From PALSA-1180 sp964624625 (GTDB taxonomy: Bacteria > Oederibacteriota > Muellerivitia > Muellerivitales > Muellerivitaceae): a stretch of DNA of 36,523 nt. This document shows, piece by piece, positions 1-8,015 of the stretch. The stretch lies in assembly GCA_964624625.1 (NCBI GenBank), contig CAZUXW010000028.1, positions 1 through 36,523 on the forward strand. Direction: 5' to 3'. Numbering within the stretch: position 1 is the first letter of the stretch; each line of letters opens with the position of its first letter. A program made the translations under genes and the position numbers. Under the pieces are notes generated by a model. It did not search any database, had not been told where the DNA came from, and saw only the letters and a program-made list of their open reading frames with translations.

Positions 1-34
1 CGTCCACGCACTTCTCAGTAATGACATACGGCAT
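1..34 (-). CDS. Ferredoxin, N-terminal fragment (gene runs off the window)
   Basis: Only the first 11 codons are inside the window, read leftwards from an ATG at 34-32; they give MPYVITEKCVD. This is the typical opening of bacterial 2[4Fe-4S] or 7Fe ferredoxins, in which the Cys near residue 9 begins the first cluster motif. A strong Shine-Dalgarno sequence (AAGGAGG on the - strand, about 41-47) sits six bases before the ATG, so this is a real start. The product would be a small cytoplasmic electron carrier. It is divergent from dnaJ, sharing the 291-base region 35-325. The identification rests on few residues and cannot distinguish ferredoxin subtypes. Confidence 0.72.
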   Translation of the reverse strand, partial: MPYVITEKCVD

Positions 35-325
35 AACTTGCCTCCTTCGAATTTCGCTCTCTGGTTGGGGAGAGGTTTTAAGCCTATTCACCGAAAACGT
101 CGCTAGTTTAGAAGAGTTGGGCTTTCTTTCGCAAGAGCATTTTTAGGTTTTTTATTGGTAAATCGGCCCTTTACGCCTTTGGTTGATGATGGTAGTTTGA
201 AAGAGTCCGAGGGGTTTGGCTACCCGATCACCCGAGAGGGAGTACCGGCCCGGATTGAAAACTCACCGTTGGGGTCCTAGATTTTCCCAGCAAAATACGG
301 ACGGTGACTATCCATGAAGGAAAAA
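35..325. other. Divergent intergenic region between ferredoxin and dnaJ
   Basis: About 290 bases without a convincing gene, which must hold promoters for both directions. I found no CIRCE inverted repeat and no clear sigma-70 pair for dnaJ. A small CCC-GAGA-GGG hairpin lies at about 230-240, and the segment 210-265 is locally GC-rich with short complementary pieces, but I do not recognise a riboswitch. Confidence 0.5.
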
Positions 326-1489
326 ATGGCTTCGAAAAAAGATTATTACGATTTATTGGGGGTGGCCAAAGGCGCCTCGGCGGACGACCTGAAAAAGGCC
401 TACCGCACCATGGCTAAAAAACATCATCCGGACGCCAATCCCAACAATAAGGAAGCGGAAGAAAAGTTCAAGGAAATCAACGAGGCTTATGAAGTCCTCT
501 CCGATCCCCAGAAGAAAGCGGCCTATGACCAATTTGGCCACGCGGGCGTGGGAGCCGGGGGGCCTGGGGGATTTGGCGGCGGAGCCGGCGGGTTCAGGCC
601 CGACATGGGTAATGCCGCGGACTTCGAGGATATTTTCGGCGATGTCTTCAGCAACTTCTTTGGAGGGGCGGCCGGGGGCAGGGGAGGGCGCGCCCGCTCC
701 CAGGCCCAGGAAGGCGACGACCTCCGCTACGACCTAACCCTCGCCTTCGAGGAAGCCGCTTTCGGGGTCTCCCGAGAGATAAAGGTCCGCAAACTTTCAA
801 CCTGTGAAACCTGCCATGGCTCAGGAGCCAAGGCTGGATCGGGCCGGGTGGTCTGCTCCACTTGTAAGGGCAGCGGGCAAGTCCGCCAGTCCCAGGGATT
901 TTTCACCATCGCCCGTACCTGTTCCCGCTGCGGGGGCCAGGGCGAGATGCCTGGCAGCCCCTGCCCCACCTGTCACGGCCAAGGCCGGGTGGAAAAAGAA
1001 AGGGTCATTTCGGTCAAGGTTCCGCCGGGAGTGGACGAGGGATCCCGCCTGCGCTTAAGGGGCGAGGGGGAAGCGGGGTTGAACGGTGGTCCCGCGGGAG
1101 ACCTTTATGTTTTTTTACACGTGGAAGCCCACGATTTTTTTGAGAGACAGGGGAGCGATCTTCATTGTGAGATTCCCATCTCCTTCGTTCACGCGGCCCT
1201 GGGAACGGAGGTTGAAGTCCCGACCCTGGAGGGTCCGGTCAAAATGAAGGTGCCCTCGGGAACCCAGTCGGGCAAAGTTTTTCGCCTGAAGGAAAAGGGC
1301 TTAAAGGATCCCCAGCACTCGGGAGTGGGGGATTTACTGGTGACGGTGACGGTGGAAACGCCGACCGACTTGAATTCTAAACAAAAAAAATTGCTGGAGG
1401 AATTCCAGGCGATTTCCGCCGAGGGCAACACGCCCGAAATCGCGAAGTTCATGGCCAAAATGAAGAATCTTTTCGCCAGAAAAAAATGA
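326..1489 (+). CDS. dnaJ: Chaperone protein DnaJ (Hsp40)
   Basis: Class I DnaJ of 387 residues, the co-chaperone that delivers unfolded proteins to DnaK and stimulates its ATPase in the cytoplasm. The J domain (about 5-70) carries the essential HPD at 34-36. A Gly/Phe-rich linker follows (about 75-120), then four CxxCxGxG zinc-binding repeats (about 160-222) and the C-terminal substrate-binding and dimerisation domains. An in-frame ATG lies at 314, but the second ATG at 326 is preferred: AAGGA at 317-321 is placed as its ribosome binding site, and the resulting MASKKDYYDLLGV start is the family norm. The stop overlaps the rsmE start in an ATGA. dnaK and grpE are not in the window. Confidence 0.96.
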   Translation: MASKKDYYDLLGVAKGASADDLKKAYRTMAKKHHPDANPNNKEAEEKFKEINEAYEVLSDPQKKAAYDQFGHAGVGAGGPGGFGGGAGGFRPDMGNAADFEDIFGDVFSNFFGGAAGGRGGRARSQAQEGDDLRYDLTLAFEEAAFGVSREIKVRKLSTCETCHGSGAKAGSGRVVCSTCKGSGQVRQSQGFFTIARTCSRCGGQGEMPGSPCPTCHGQGRVEKERVISVKVPPGVDEGSRLRLRGEGEAGLNGGPAGDLYVFLHVEAHDFFERQGSDLHCEIPISFVHAALGTEVEVPTLEGPVKMKVPSGTQSGKVFRLKEKGLKDPQHSGVGDLLVTVTVETPTDLNSKQKKLLEEFQAISAEGNTPEIAKFMAKMKNLFARKK

Positions 1490-2247
1490 GTTTTATCCCC
1501 CGTCTTTTCCTGCCATCGATTCCAGCGGATCAAAAAGAAATTAACCTGGACGAGTCGGCTTCCCGGTATTTAGTGAAGGTGCTCCGCCTGACCGAGGGCT
1601 CCCGCTTTTTTGGGTTTGACGCACAATCCTCACAGTATGAATTGTCCCTCAAAAAAGCCGATCCCCAATCGTCGATTGGTTCGGTCCTTTCCCGGACGGA
1701 AAAAGATTTGGGTGCGATTGAGTGCAGGATCGCCCTCGGACAAAGCCTTCCCAAGGCCGCCAAGATGGATTTGATTCTCCGCCAGGGAACGGAATTAGGC
1801 GTTCACCGCTTTATCCCGATGGTCACCGAGCGGAGCGTCTCCCGGCCCGACGCCTCCCGCCAGGACCATAAAAGCGAAAGGTGGGGGAAAATATTGGTGG
1901 AGGCCTGCCGACAGTGCGGCCGCAGCGACCTTCCCCGGCTGGATCCGGTGGTTTCGTGGGAGGAGGGGTTGAATAGGTTCGCCGAATTTGACCTGGTGCT
2001 GATGCCTTATGAAAAAGAGGCTCCGACCCTTAAAACAGTGTTAGAATCGAATTTCTCCCGCCGAAAGATTTTAATTTTGGTGGGTCCGGAAGGCGGATGG
2101 TCGAGAGGCGAGATAAGGGAAGCTGAGGAAAAAGGAGCCTGTCCGGTCCACCTGCCCACCCCCATCCTGCGGACCGAAACGGCGGGACTGGCCGTTGTTT
2201 CGATGGTTCAATTCTTTATGAGCCAACCCCCTGGTCAAACGGAGTAA
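1486..2247 (+). CDS. rsmE: 16S rRNA (uracil-1498-N3)-methyltransferase RsmE
   Basis: 253 residues, the usual length for RsmE. It methylates N3 of U1498 in 16S rRNA, using S-adenosylmethionine, on assembled small subunits. An N-terminal PUA-like domain (about 1-75) is followed by a SPOUT trefoil-knot domain. Visible signatures are LVGPEGGWS at about 198-206 and LRTETAGLAV near the C terminus, which form the SAM-binding knot. The start overlaps the dnaJ stop by four bases (ATGA) with a weak ribosome binding site, so translation is probably coupled to dnaJ. A dnaJ-rsmE pairing is seen in several bacterial lineages. Confidence 0.94.
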   Translation: MSFIPRLFLPSIPADQKEINLDESASRYLVKVLRLTEGSRFFGFDAQSSQYELSLKKADPQSSIGSVLSRTEKDLGAIECRIALGQSLPKAAKMDLILRQGTELGVHRFIPMVTERSVSRPDASRQDHKSERWGKILVEACRQCGRSDLPRLDPVVSWEEGLNRFAEFDLVLMPYEKEAPTLKTVLESNFSRRKILILVGPEGGWSRGEIREAEEKGACPVHLPTPILRTETAGLAVVSMVQFFMSQPPGQTE

Positions 2248-2253
2248 AGGCCG

Positions 2254-3126
2254 ATGACGCTTTCTTACGCTCAGGCGCCGCCCGGTTCGGGTAAATTGGT
2301 TTTTATCCTGGGCCATCCCCTGGGCCATTCCCTCTCGCCCGCCATGCAAAACGCCGCTTTCCAAAAAATCGGGCTGCCTTGGCTCTATGTTCCCTTGGAC
2401 ATTTTGCCGAACCGGCTTAAAGATGTCTTTCCCGCTATGAGGATTCTGCCGCTGGGGGGAGCCAATGTCACGGTTCCCTATAAGGAATCGGTGGCAGCCT
2501 ATCTGGATTGGGTGGAACCGGAAGCCCGTTGGCTGGGGTCCATCAATACAATCTATAAAAAAGGGAAAAAACTTTGCGGCGCTTCCACCGACGGTGAGGG
2601 ATTTTTAAGGTCCTTGGGACCCTTGCGGAAAAAATTGGGGGGCTCCCGGGGGCTCCTGGTGGGAGCGGGTGGGGCCGCCAGGGCCGTGGCGGGGGCTTTG
2701 GCGGGATCAGGAGTGAAGGAAATGGGAATCGCCAACCGCTCCCCTCGCAGGGCGGAGGAATTGGCGCGGTCGTTAGGGCGGCGTTATCCCGGGTTGCAGG
2801 TGGAAAAGTTAACGCTGGGTGAAGGGGAAAAATACCTGACCCGTTGCGACTGGGTGATTCAAGCCACATCGGTAGGGTTGAAAAAGGGAGACCCCTCGCC
2901 GCTGTCCCTTAAAGCCGCCGCTTCCTCGGCTTGGGCGGTTGATCTAATTTACCATCGACAGACTGAATTTTTGACGGAGGCCAAGGTGAGGCGTTTACCC
3001 ACTCTGGATGGAAGGGAAATGCTCTTGCAGCAAGGGGCCTTGTCATTTGAAAAATGGACCGGTCGAAAAGCTCCCTTAAAAGTCATGCGAGGGGTCTTGC
3101 TGGGTCGTTTGGCTTCGCCTCGTTGA
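2254..3126 (+). CDS. aroE: Shikimate dehydrogenase AroE
   Basis: 290 residues. It reduces 3-dehydroshikimate to shikimate with NADPH, the fourth step of the shikimate pathway. The N-terminal substrate domain shows GHPLGHSLSPAMQN (shikimate-binding serines) and GANVTVPYK, whose lysine (about residue 77) is catalytic. The Rossmann domain has a glycine-rich GAGGAAR loop at about 136-142 and NRSPRRAEEL for the NADP adenine phosphate. It starts six bases after rsmE with AAAGG upstream. It is last in the dnaJ-rsmE-aroE run. Three more shikimate genes (aroC, aroK, aroB) lie beyond the pilus genes, so aroE is separated from them by the pilus block. Confidence 0.95.
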   Translation: MTLSYAQAPPGSGKLVFILGHPLGHSLSPAMQNAAFQKIGLPWLYVPLDILPNRLKDVFPAMRILPLGGANVTVPYKESVAAYLDWVEPEARWLGSINTIYKKGKKLCGASTDGEGFLRSLGPLRKKLGGSRGLLVGAGGAARAVAGALAGSGVKEMGIANRSPRRAEELARSLGRRYPGLQVEKLTLGEGEKYLTRCDWVIQATSVGLKKGDPSPLSLKAAASSAWAVDLIYHRQTEFLTEAKVRRLPTLDGREMLLQQGALSFEKWTGRKAPLKVMRGVLLGRLASPR

Positions 3127-3150
3127 TTTTTCGGCCAACAGGAACAATCG

Positions 3151-3179
3151 TTGACTTCAATTTTCAACGATTCTATACT
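3151..3179 (+). promoter_or_regulatory. Sigma-70 promoter for the pilB-pilT-pilC operon
   Basis: TTGACT at 3151-3156 and TATACT at 3174-3179 are separated by exactly 17 bases; each box has one mismatch to consensus. It lies 25 bases after the aroE stop and 55 bases before the pilB start. It indicates housekeeping-sigma transcription of the pilus motor genes, independent of aroE. Confidence 0.8.
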
Positions 3180-3233
3180 CTTTTGTGAAGATTTCATGTT
3201 GTGTCAATGACTCTCACCCCTCTGAGGTGTTCA

Positions 3234-5003
3234 ATGCCTGAATCCATGAAAAAGCGCCTGGGCGAAATGTTGGTGGATGAGGGTATTATTTCCGAGGAAC
3301 AGCTCCAAGAGGCCATGCACGAGCAAAAGATCAAGGGCGGCCGCCTGGAGAAGATCCTGATCAGCCAAGGGTATGTCACCCAGGACGTGATAATGGCCTT
3401 TGTGGGAACCCAGCTGGGAATTCCCCACGTCAGCCTGACGGAAATCGGTGAAATCCCCAACGATGTTGTTTTCTCGGTTCCCGAGTCCATCGCGATCAAC
3501 CACTGTTTAATCCCCATTGTTAAAAAAGACAAACGCTTAACGGTCGCCATGGCCGACCCCCTTAATGTTTTCGCCATTGATGACATAAAAATGATGACGG
3601 GTTTTGAGGTGGATCCGGCGATTGCCAGCGAGACTGAAATCAAGGCCATGCAGGCGAAGTATTACGGTTCGGCCGCGGCCGGCGGATCGGCCGGCGGGAG
3701 CGGCGGCGGCGGGGAAGCCGGCGGGGATATGCAGGAAATCCTAAATTCAATGGGCGGCGACAACAATCTCGAGGTCTTGGAAGAGAAGGCCGATGAAATT
3801 GATATTTCGAAATTGGAAGCGGCGGGCGAGGACGCTCCCGTTGTGCGACTGGTCAACCTTGTCTTAACCGAAGCGGTTCGTTCCGGCGCGAGCGATATTC
3901 ATATCGAGCCCTACGAGAAAAGCCTCCGCTGCCGTTATCGAATTGACGGCGTTTTGCACGAGGTCCAATCACCCCCCCGTTCCCTGGCGGCGGCGATCTC
4001 CTCTCGCATCAAGATCATGTCCGCGCTGGATATCGCCGAACGGAGATTGCCGCAGGACGGACGCATTAAAATCAAGGTGTTGGGCAAGGAAATCGACCTT
4101 CGCGTGTCCATATGTCCCGTCCAATTCGGCGAAAAGATCGTCATGCGTATTTTGGATTCCTCCAACCTATCTTTGGACCTGCCCAAACTTGGTTTTGAGG
4201 ACGACGTCCTTCCAAAGTTCGAGAAGGCTATCGTTGAACCCTACGGCTTGGTGTTGGTCACTGGACCGACCGGTTCCGGAAAATCAACCACCCTTTATTC
4301 GGCCCTCCATTACATCAACAACCCAGACGTAAATATTTCCACCATTGAGGATCCGGTGGAATACAACCTCCAAGGAATCAACCAAGTTAACGCGAGGGCT
4401 GGGATCGGGTTGACCTTCGCCGCGGGGCTAAGGTCTTTTTTACGGCAGGACCCGGACATCGTCATGGTGGGAGAAATCCGGGACAAGGAAACGGCTGAAA
4501 TCGCCATTAACGCGGCGCTGACGGGTCATTTGGTTTTTTCGACGTTACATACCAACGATGCTCCCGGAGCGGTTACCCGCATGGGCAATATGGGGGTGGA
4601 ACCTTTCTTGATTACCTCCACGGTCCATTGCGTGGTGGCCCAGCGGTTAATTCGCCGTATCTGCAAGGATTGCAAAGAAGCCTATGAGGCGACCCCGGAA
4701 ATATTGGAAGAGCTTAATTACAAGCCCAACGCTGGTGAAACGGTCACTCTTCATCGGGGGGTGGGCTGCGCAACCTGTTCGAGTACGGGTTACAAAGGTC
4801 GTATGGCGATCCATGAGGTGATGGTTCTTTCGGATGAGTTTAGAAAGGCTGTTTTGCAGCGGAGGCCGGCGACCGAACTCAAGAAAATAGCCCGTGAGAG
4901 CGGTATGCAGACCCTTCGGGAATGCGGTGTAAGGAAAATATTAAAAGGAATGACAACGGTTGAGGAGTTGTTGCGGGTGGCCCATGCTGACGAGGCTGAT
5001 TAA
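3234..5003 (+). CDS. pilB: Type IV pilus extension ATPase PilB with N-terminal MshEN c-di-GMP-binding motif
   Basis: 589 residues; a hexameric cytoplasmic ATPase that drives pilin polymerisation through PilC. The N terminus has two 24-residue MshEN-type motifs at 8-31 and 37-60 joined by five residues, the arrangement known to bind c-di-GMP in MshE. A glycine-rich linker (about 143-163) leads to the GspE ATPase domain, with Walker A GPTGSGKST at about 344-352, an Asp box, Walker B, a His box and a CxxC...CxxC zinc site (CKDC and CATC). Upstream in-frame starts exist at 3201 (GTG) and 3207, but 3234 is chosen because GAGGTG lies four bases before it and the protein then begins at the family boundary. 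pilT follows after 31 bases. Confidence 0.95.
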   Translation: MPESMKKRLGEMLVDEGIISEEQLQEAMHEQKIKGGRLEKILISQGYVTQDVIMAFVGTQLGIPHVSLTEIGEIPNDVVFSVPESIAINHCLIPIVKKDKRLTVAMADPLNVFAIDDIKMMTGFEVDPAIASETEIKAMQAKYYGSAAAGGSAGGSGGGGEAGGDMQEILNSMGGDNNLEVLEEKADEIDISKLEAAGEDAPVVRLVNLVLTEAVRSGASDIHIEPYEKSLRCRYRIDGVLHEVQSPPRSLAAAISSRIKIMSALDIAERRLPQDGRIKIKVLGKEIDLRVSICPVQFGEKIVMRILDSSNLSLDLPKLGFEDDVLPKFEKAIVEPYGLVLVTGPTGSGKSTTLYSALHYINNPDVNISTIEDPVEYNLQGINQVNARAGIGLTFAAGLRSFLRQDPDIVMVGEIRDKETAEIAINAALTGHLVFSTLHTNDAPGAVTRMGNMGVEPFLITSTVHCVVAQRLIRRICKDCKEAYEATPEILEELNYKPNAGETVTLHRGVGCATCSSTGYKGRMAIHEVMVLSDEFRKAVLQRRPATELKKIARESGMQTLRECGVRKILKGMTTVEELLRVAHADEAD

Positions 5004-5034
5004 TTTAGGATAATTACCAGGGGGATCAAGTTTT

Positions 5035-6099
5035 ATGGTCAATATTGACACTCTTTTAAGGCTAATGTTTGAGCGGGGAGCATCCGATTTGCACATTACC
5101 GCCGGCGCACCGCCCATGCTTCGGATCGACGGAGTCATGACGGCGACCGAGTATGAAAAACTTAGGCCCGAAACAACGCAGCAATTGATTTACAGTATTT
5201 TGACGGACGAACAAAAGGAAAAATTTGAGAAAGACAATGAATTGGACGTGTCTTTCGGCGTGGAAGGGGTCGGCCGCGTCCGTATGAATGTGTTTCAACA
5301 GCGCGGCGCCGTCGCCGCCGCCCTTCGGAATATTCCTACCTCGATCCGAACGTTTGACGATTTGAAACTGCCTCAAGTGGTTCAGGATATCGTGAAATTA
5401 CCAAAAGGTTTGGTGTTGGTGACGGGACCGACCGGGTCGGGAAAATCGACGACCTTGGCCGCGATGCTGGATTGGATCAACACGAATCAACAGCATCATA
5501 TTATTACCATTGAGGATCCCATTGAATATGTTCATACCCATAAGTCTTGCATCGTCAATCAGCGGGAAGTGGGAACCGACACCCACTCCTTCACTTCGGC
5601 GCTGAAATATGCCCTCCGCCAGGACCCGGATGTCATTCTCATCGGGGAAATGCGCGACTTGGAGACCATCAACGCCGCCTTGACGATCGCAGAGACGGGA
5701 CATTTGGTGTTCGCGACCCTGCATACGGTGGATTGTATTCAAACCATTAACCGCATCATCGACGTTTTTCCATCAACCCAACAGACGCAGGTTCGCGCCC
5801 AGATTTCCTTTGTGCTTCAGGCCGTATTATCACAGCAACTTTTACCCAAGGCATACGGCGCGGGCCGGGTCATGGCGGTCGAAATTTTAATACCGACGGC
5901 CGCGGTCCGGAATTTGATAAGGGAGGAAAAAATCCACCAAATTTATTCGGCAATGCAAACTGGAACCGAGTACGGCATGCAAACCATGAATCAAGCGCTC
6001 TTCGAACTTTATCAAAAGCAGCTCGTAAGCTATAACGAAATTTTCTCGAGAACGTTGGATCCCAAAGAGCTTCAAAGAATGGTGAAGGGTGTCATTTAA
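5035..6099 (+). CDS. pilT: Type IV pilus retraction ATPase PilT
   Basis: 354 residues, standard PilT length. It is a hexameric ATPase that depolymerises pili and powers twitching motility and DNA uptake. An N-terminal PAS-like domain (about 1-100) is followed by the RecA-like domain with Walker A GPTGSGKST (about 130-138), Asp box IEDPIEYVH, Walker B VILIGEMRD and His box HLVFATLHT. The retraction-specific AIRNLIRE-type motif near the C terminus is present as AVRNLIREEK, which separates PilT from PilB. Unlike PilB it has no MshEN domain or tetracysteine site. The ribosome binding site is AGGGGGAT. It lies between pilB and pilC, so probably one transcript. Confidence 0.96.
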   Translation: MVNIDTLLRLMFERGASDLHITAGAPPMLRIDGVMTATEYEKLRPETTQQLIYSILTDEQKEKFEKDNELDVSFGVEGVGRVRMNVFQQRGAVAAALRNIPTSIRTFDDLKLPQVVQDIVKLPKGLVLVTGPTGSGKSTTLAAMLDWINTNQQHHIITIEDPIEYVHTHKSCIVNQREVGTDTHSFTSALKYALRQDPDVILIGEMRDLETINAALTIAETGHLVFATLHTVDCIQTINRIIDVFPSTQQTQVRAQISFVLQAVLSQQLLPKAYGAGRVMAVEILIPTAAVRNLIREEKIHQIYSAMQTGTEYGMQTMNQALFELYQKQLVSYNEIFSRTLDPKELQRMVKGVI

Positions 6100-6125
6100 T
6101 TTTATCCCCCTGGAAGGCTTAACCT

Positions 6126-7343
6126 ATGCCAGCGTTTAAATACCAAGCTCGGAACAATCTGGGAAAAGTAACGGATGGCGTTATTGAGGCTGATAGCGAG
6201 GCCGCAGCGGCTGGGGCCCTCCGTCAAAAAAGATTAGAAGTCGTTTCCATTTCCTCGGTGAGCGGATTCAGCACTTTTTTAACCGCCTTGACGAAAAAAA
6301 GCGGCAATATCACCATGAAAGACGTTGTCGTTTTCAGCCGTCAATTTTCGGTTATGGTGAACGCTGGGCTGCCGATCCTTCAAGGCTTGACCATCGTGGC
6401 GGAGCAGGCCGAAAATCCGGATTTTCGGGTGGTGATGACCAAGGTCCGGGATGATATTTCCAACGGCGTTCCCTTATCGGAGGCTATGGCGAAACACCCG
6501 AAAGCCTTTACGACCCTTTACGTGAATATGATCAAGGCGGGTGAACAAGGCGGTATATTGGATGTTATTTTGGAAAGACTTTCGGAGTACATGGAAAAAG
6601 CCGAGGGTGTTTCCCGCAAAGTGAAATCAGCCATGATGTACCCCATTGTGGTTATGTCCGTCGCGGTATTGGTCATCATTTTCTTAATGGTCAAGGTGGT
6701 GCCGACCTTCAGGGATGTTTTCACCTCCTTTGGCGCGAAATTGCCCTGGCCCACCCAGCTGATCATTGATGTGAGTGAATTTTTATCGAGCAAGAAAGCA
6801 TTCTTACTGTTGGGAGCCTTGGTGGGTTTCGGGTTTCTTGTTTCGATGTACCGGAAAACCAAAACAGGGGCCTATAATTGGGATAATATGCTGATGAAGA
6901 TTCCGGTTTTTGGAGTTTTGGCCCGAAAAGCCGCTGTCGCGAAATTCGCCAGAACCCTTGGAACGCTGATCAAGTCGGGCGTACCCATTATGGACGCGTT
7001 GGAGACCGTGGCGAAAACCGCCGGCAATTTAGTGGTGGAAAGGGCGGTATTTAACGCCAGGGACTCGGTCCGTGAAGGTAAGACGCTCACCCAGCCGTTA
7101 AAAGAAAGCAAAGTTTTTCCTCCCATGGTCACCCAAATGATTAATGTCGGTGAGGAAACAGGCGCATTGGATCAAATGTTGAGCAAAATCGCCGATTTCT
7201 ATGAGTCTGAGGTGGACGCGGCGGTTGAGGGATTGACCTCCATTATTGAGCCGATTTTGATCGTTTTTTTAGGGGTAACGATTGGATTTATCGTTGTGGC
7301 CATGTTTATGCCAATGTTTGAATTGGGAAATATTGTTGGTTAA
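6126..7343 (+). CDS. pilC: Type IV pilus inner-membrane platform protein PilC
   Basis: 405 residues, the GspF/PilC family inner-membrane platform on which PilB and PilT act. Two homologous GspF domains are visible: one around 65-190, the other around 270-395, each beginning with an FxRxxxxxxxxGxPI pattern (FSRQFSVMVNAGLPI and FARTLGTLIKSGVPI). Three membrane segments are expected at about 170-195, 220-240 and 375-398. GGAAGG at 6112-6117 serves as ribosome binding site. It ends the pilBTC operon; pilA has its own promoter in the 117-base gap that follows. Confidence 0.95.
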   Translation: MPAFKYQARNNLGKVTDGVIEADSEAAAAGALRQKRLEVVSISSVSGFSTFLTALTKKSGNITMKDVVVFSRQFSVMVNAGLPILQGLTIVAEQAENPDFRVVMTKVRDDISNGVPLSEAMAKHPKAFTTLYVNMIKAGEQGGILDVILERLSEYMEKAEGVSRKVKSAMMYPIVVMSVAVLVIIFLMVKVVPTFRDVFTSFGAKLPWPTQLIIDVSEFLSSKKAFLLLGALVGFGFLVSMYRKTKTGAYNWDNMLMKIPVFGVLARKAAVAKFARTLGTLIKSGVPIMDALETVAKTAGNLVVERAVFNARDSVREGKTLTQPLKESKVFPPMVTQMINVGEETGALDQMLSKIADFYESEVDAAVEGLTSIIEPILIVFLGVTIGFIVVAMFMPMFELGNIVG

Positions 7344-7370
7344 CGGTTATTCGCGACATATTGGGGTTTG

Positions 7371-7399
7371 TTGACATCTGGTTTTCAAAACGATAAAAT
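7371..7399 (+). promoter_or_regulatory. Near-consensus sigma-70 promoter for pilA
   Basis: TTGACA at 7371-7376 (perfect) and TAAAAT at 7394-7399 (one mismatch) are 17 bases apart, the strongest promoter in the window. Transcription would begin near 7406, leaving a leader of about 55 bases. This fits the high expression needed for the major pilin. No sigma-54 GG-N10-GC element is seen in this gap. Confidence 0.85.
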
Positions 7400-7460
7400 G
7401 ATTTCACGCTGAATCATTGATTTTTAAATAAGATTTGGCCAAGATTAAGCGGAGGTTATT

Positions 7461-7916
7461 ATGATGCGTTTAAAAGCAAAAGGTTTTACGTTGATTGAGC
7501 TGATGATCGTTGTCGCGATCATCGGTATTTTGGCGGCGATCGCGATTCCGCGCTTTGCCCAAATGTTGGAAAAATCCAGGGAAGGATCGACCAAAGGTAA
7601 CTTGGGTAGCATCAAGTCAGCCGCCTCCATTTATTATGGAGACACCCAAGGCATCTGGCCGACCACTCTTTCGTCCGTTTCAACCTACTCTTTCAGCAGG
7701 TACTTGGATAACATTTCGCCAGTGAAGGTGACGGCGGCCTTCGTGGCGGGTGCCCAGAGTCCCGCTGGAGCCTTGGTGACGATGACGGCCGGCAGCGGCG
7801 TGCCAAACACTGGCTCGACCGGTTGGATGTACGACAGCAGCTTTGGAAATGTCTACGTCAACAGCACGGTCAAGGACTCGAAGTCGATTCCTTATTCTTT
7901 TTATGGTTTTGAGTAA
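7461..7916 (+). CDS. pilA: Type IV major pilin (PilA-like)
   Basis: 151 residues with a type IV prepilin leader: MMRLKAKG, then the cleavage and methylation site before FTLIELMIVVAIIGILAA. Glu5 of the mature protein, needed for assembly, is present, and the hydrophobic N-terminal helix is complete. The mature protein (about 143 residues) has no cysteine, so it lacks the disulfide-bonded D-loop of classical pilins. Its end (GWMYDSS...YVNST...YSFYGFE) resembles small pilins and GspG-like pseudopilins. GGAGG at 7451-7455 could serve either ATG (7461 or 7464). Its position between pilC and pilD, its own strong promoter and its own terminator support it being the major pilin. Confidence 0.9.
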   Translation: MMRLKAKGFTLIELMIVVAIIGILAAIAIPRFAQMLEKSREGSTKGNLGSIKSAASIYYGDTQGIWPTTLSSVSTYSFSRYLDNISPVKVTAAFVAGAQSPAGALVTMTAGSGVPNTGSTGWMYDSSFGNVYVNSTVKDSKSIPYSFYGFE

Positions 7917-7938
7917 TTCAGCTCAAAAAGTTTAAAGT

Positions 7939-7978
7939 AAAACAATTGGGTGGCATTTGGCCACCCATTGTTTTATTC
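7939..7978 (+). terminator. Rho-independent terminator after pilA
   Basis: AAAACAAT and GGGTGGC pair with GCCACCC and ATTGTTTT (arms 7939-7954 and 7960-7974) with one unpaired T and an ATTTG loop, followed by T-rich sequence. The A-rich left arm makes it potentially bidirectional. It separates abundant pilA mRNA from pilD-pilQ. Confidence 0.85.
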
Positions 7979-8015
7979 AGACTCGTTTTTTTGAGGTGAC
8001 CTTATCCAAGCTCTA

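Noticed and set aside
35..325. CIRCE heat-shock operator or riboswitch upstream of dnaJ
   Set aside because: No TTAGCACTC-N9-GAGTGCTAA repeat, and the short GC-rich hairpin pieces do not match a riboswitch class I know.
7344..7460. Sigma-54 promoter for pilA
   Set aside because: No GG-N10-GC element at -24/-12; a near-consensus sigma-70 promoter explains the region.
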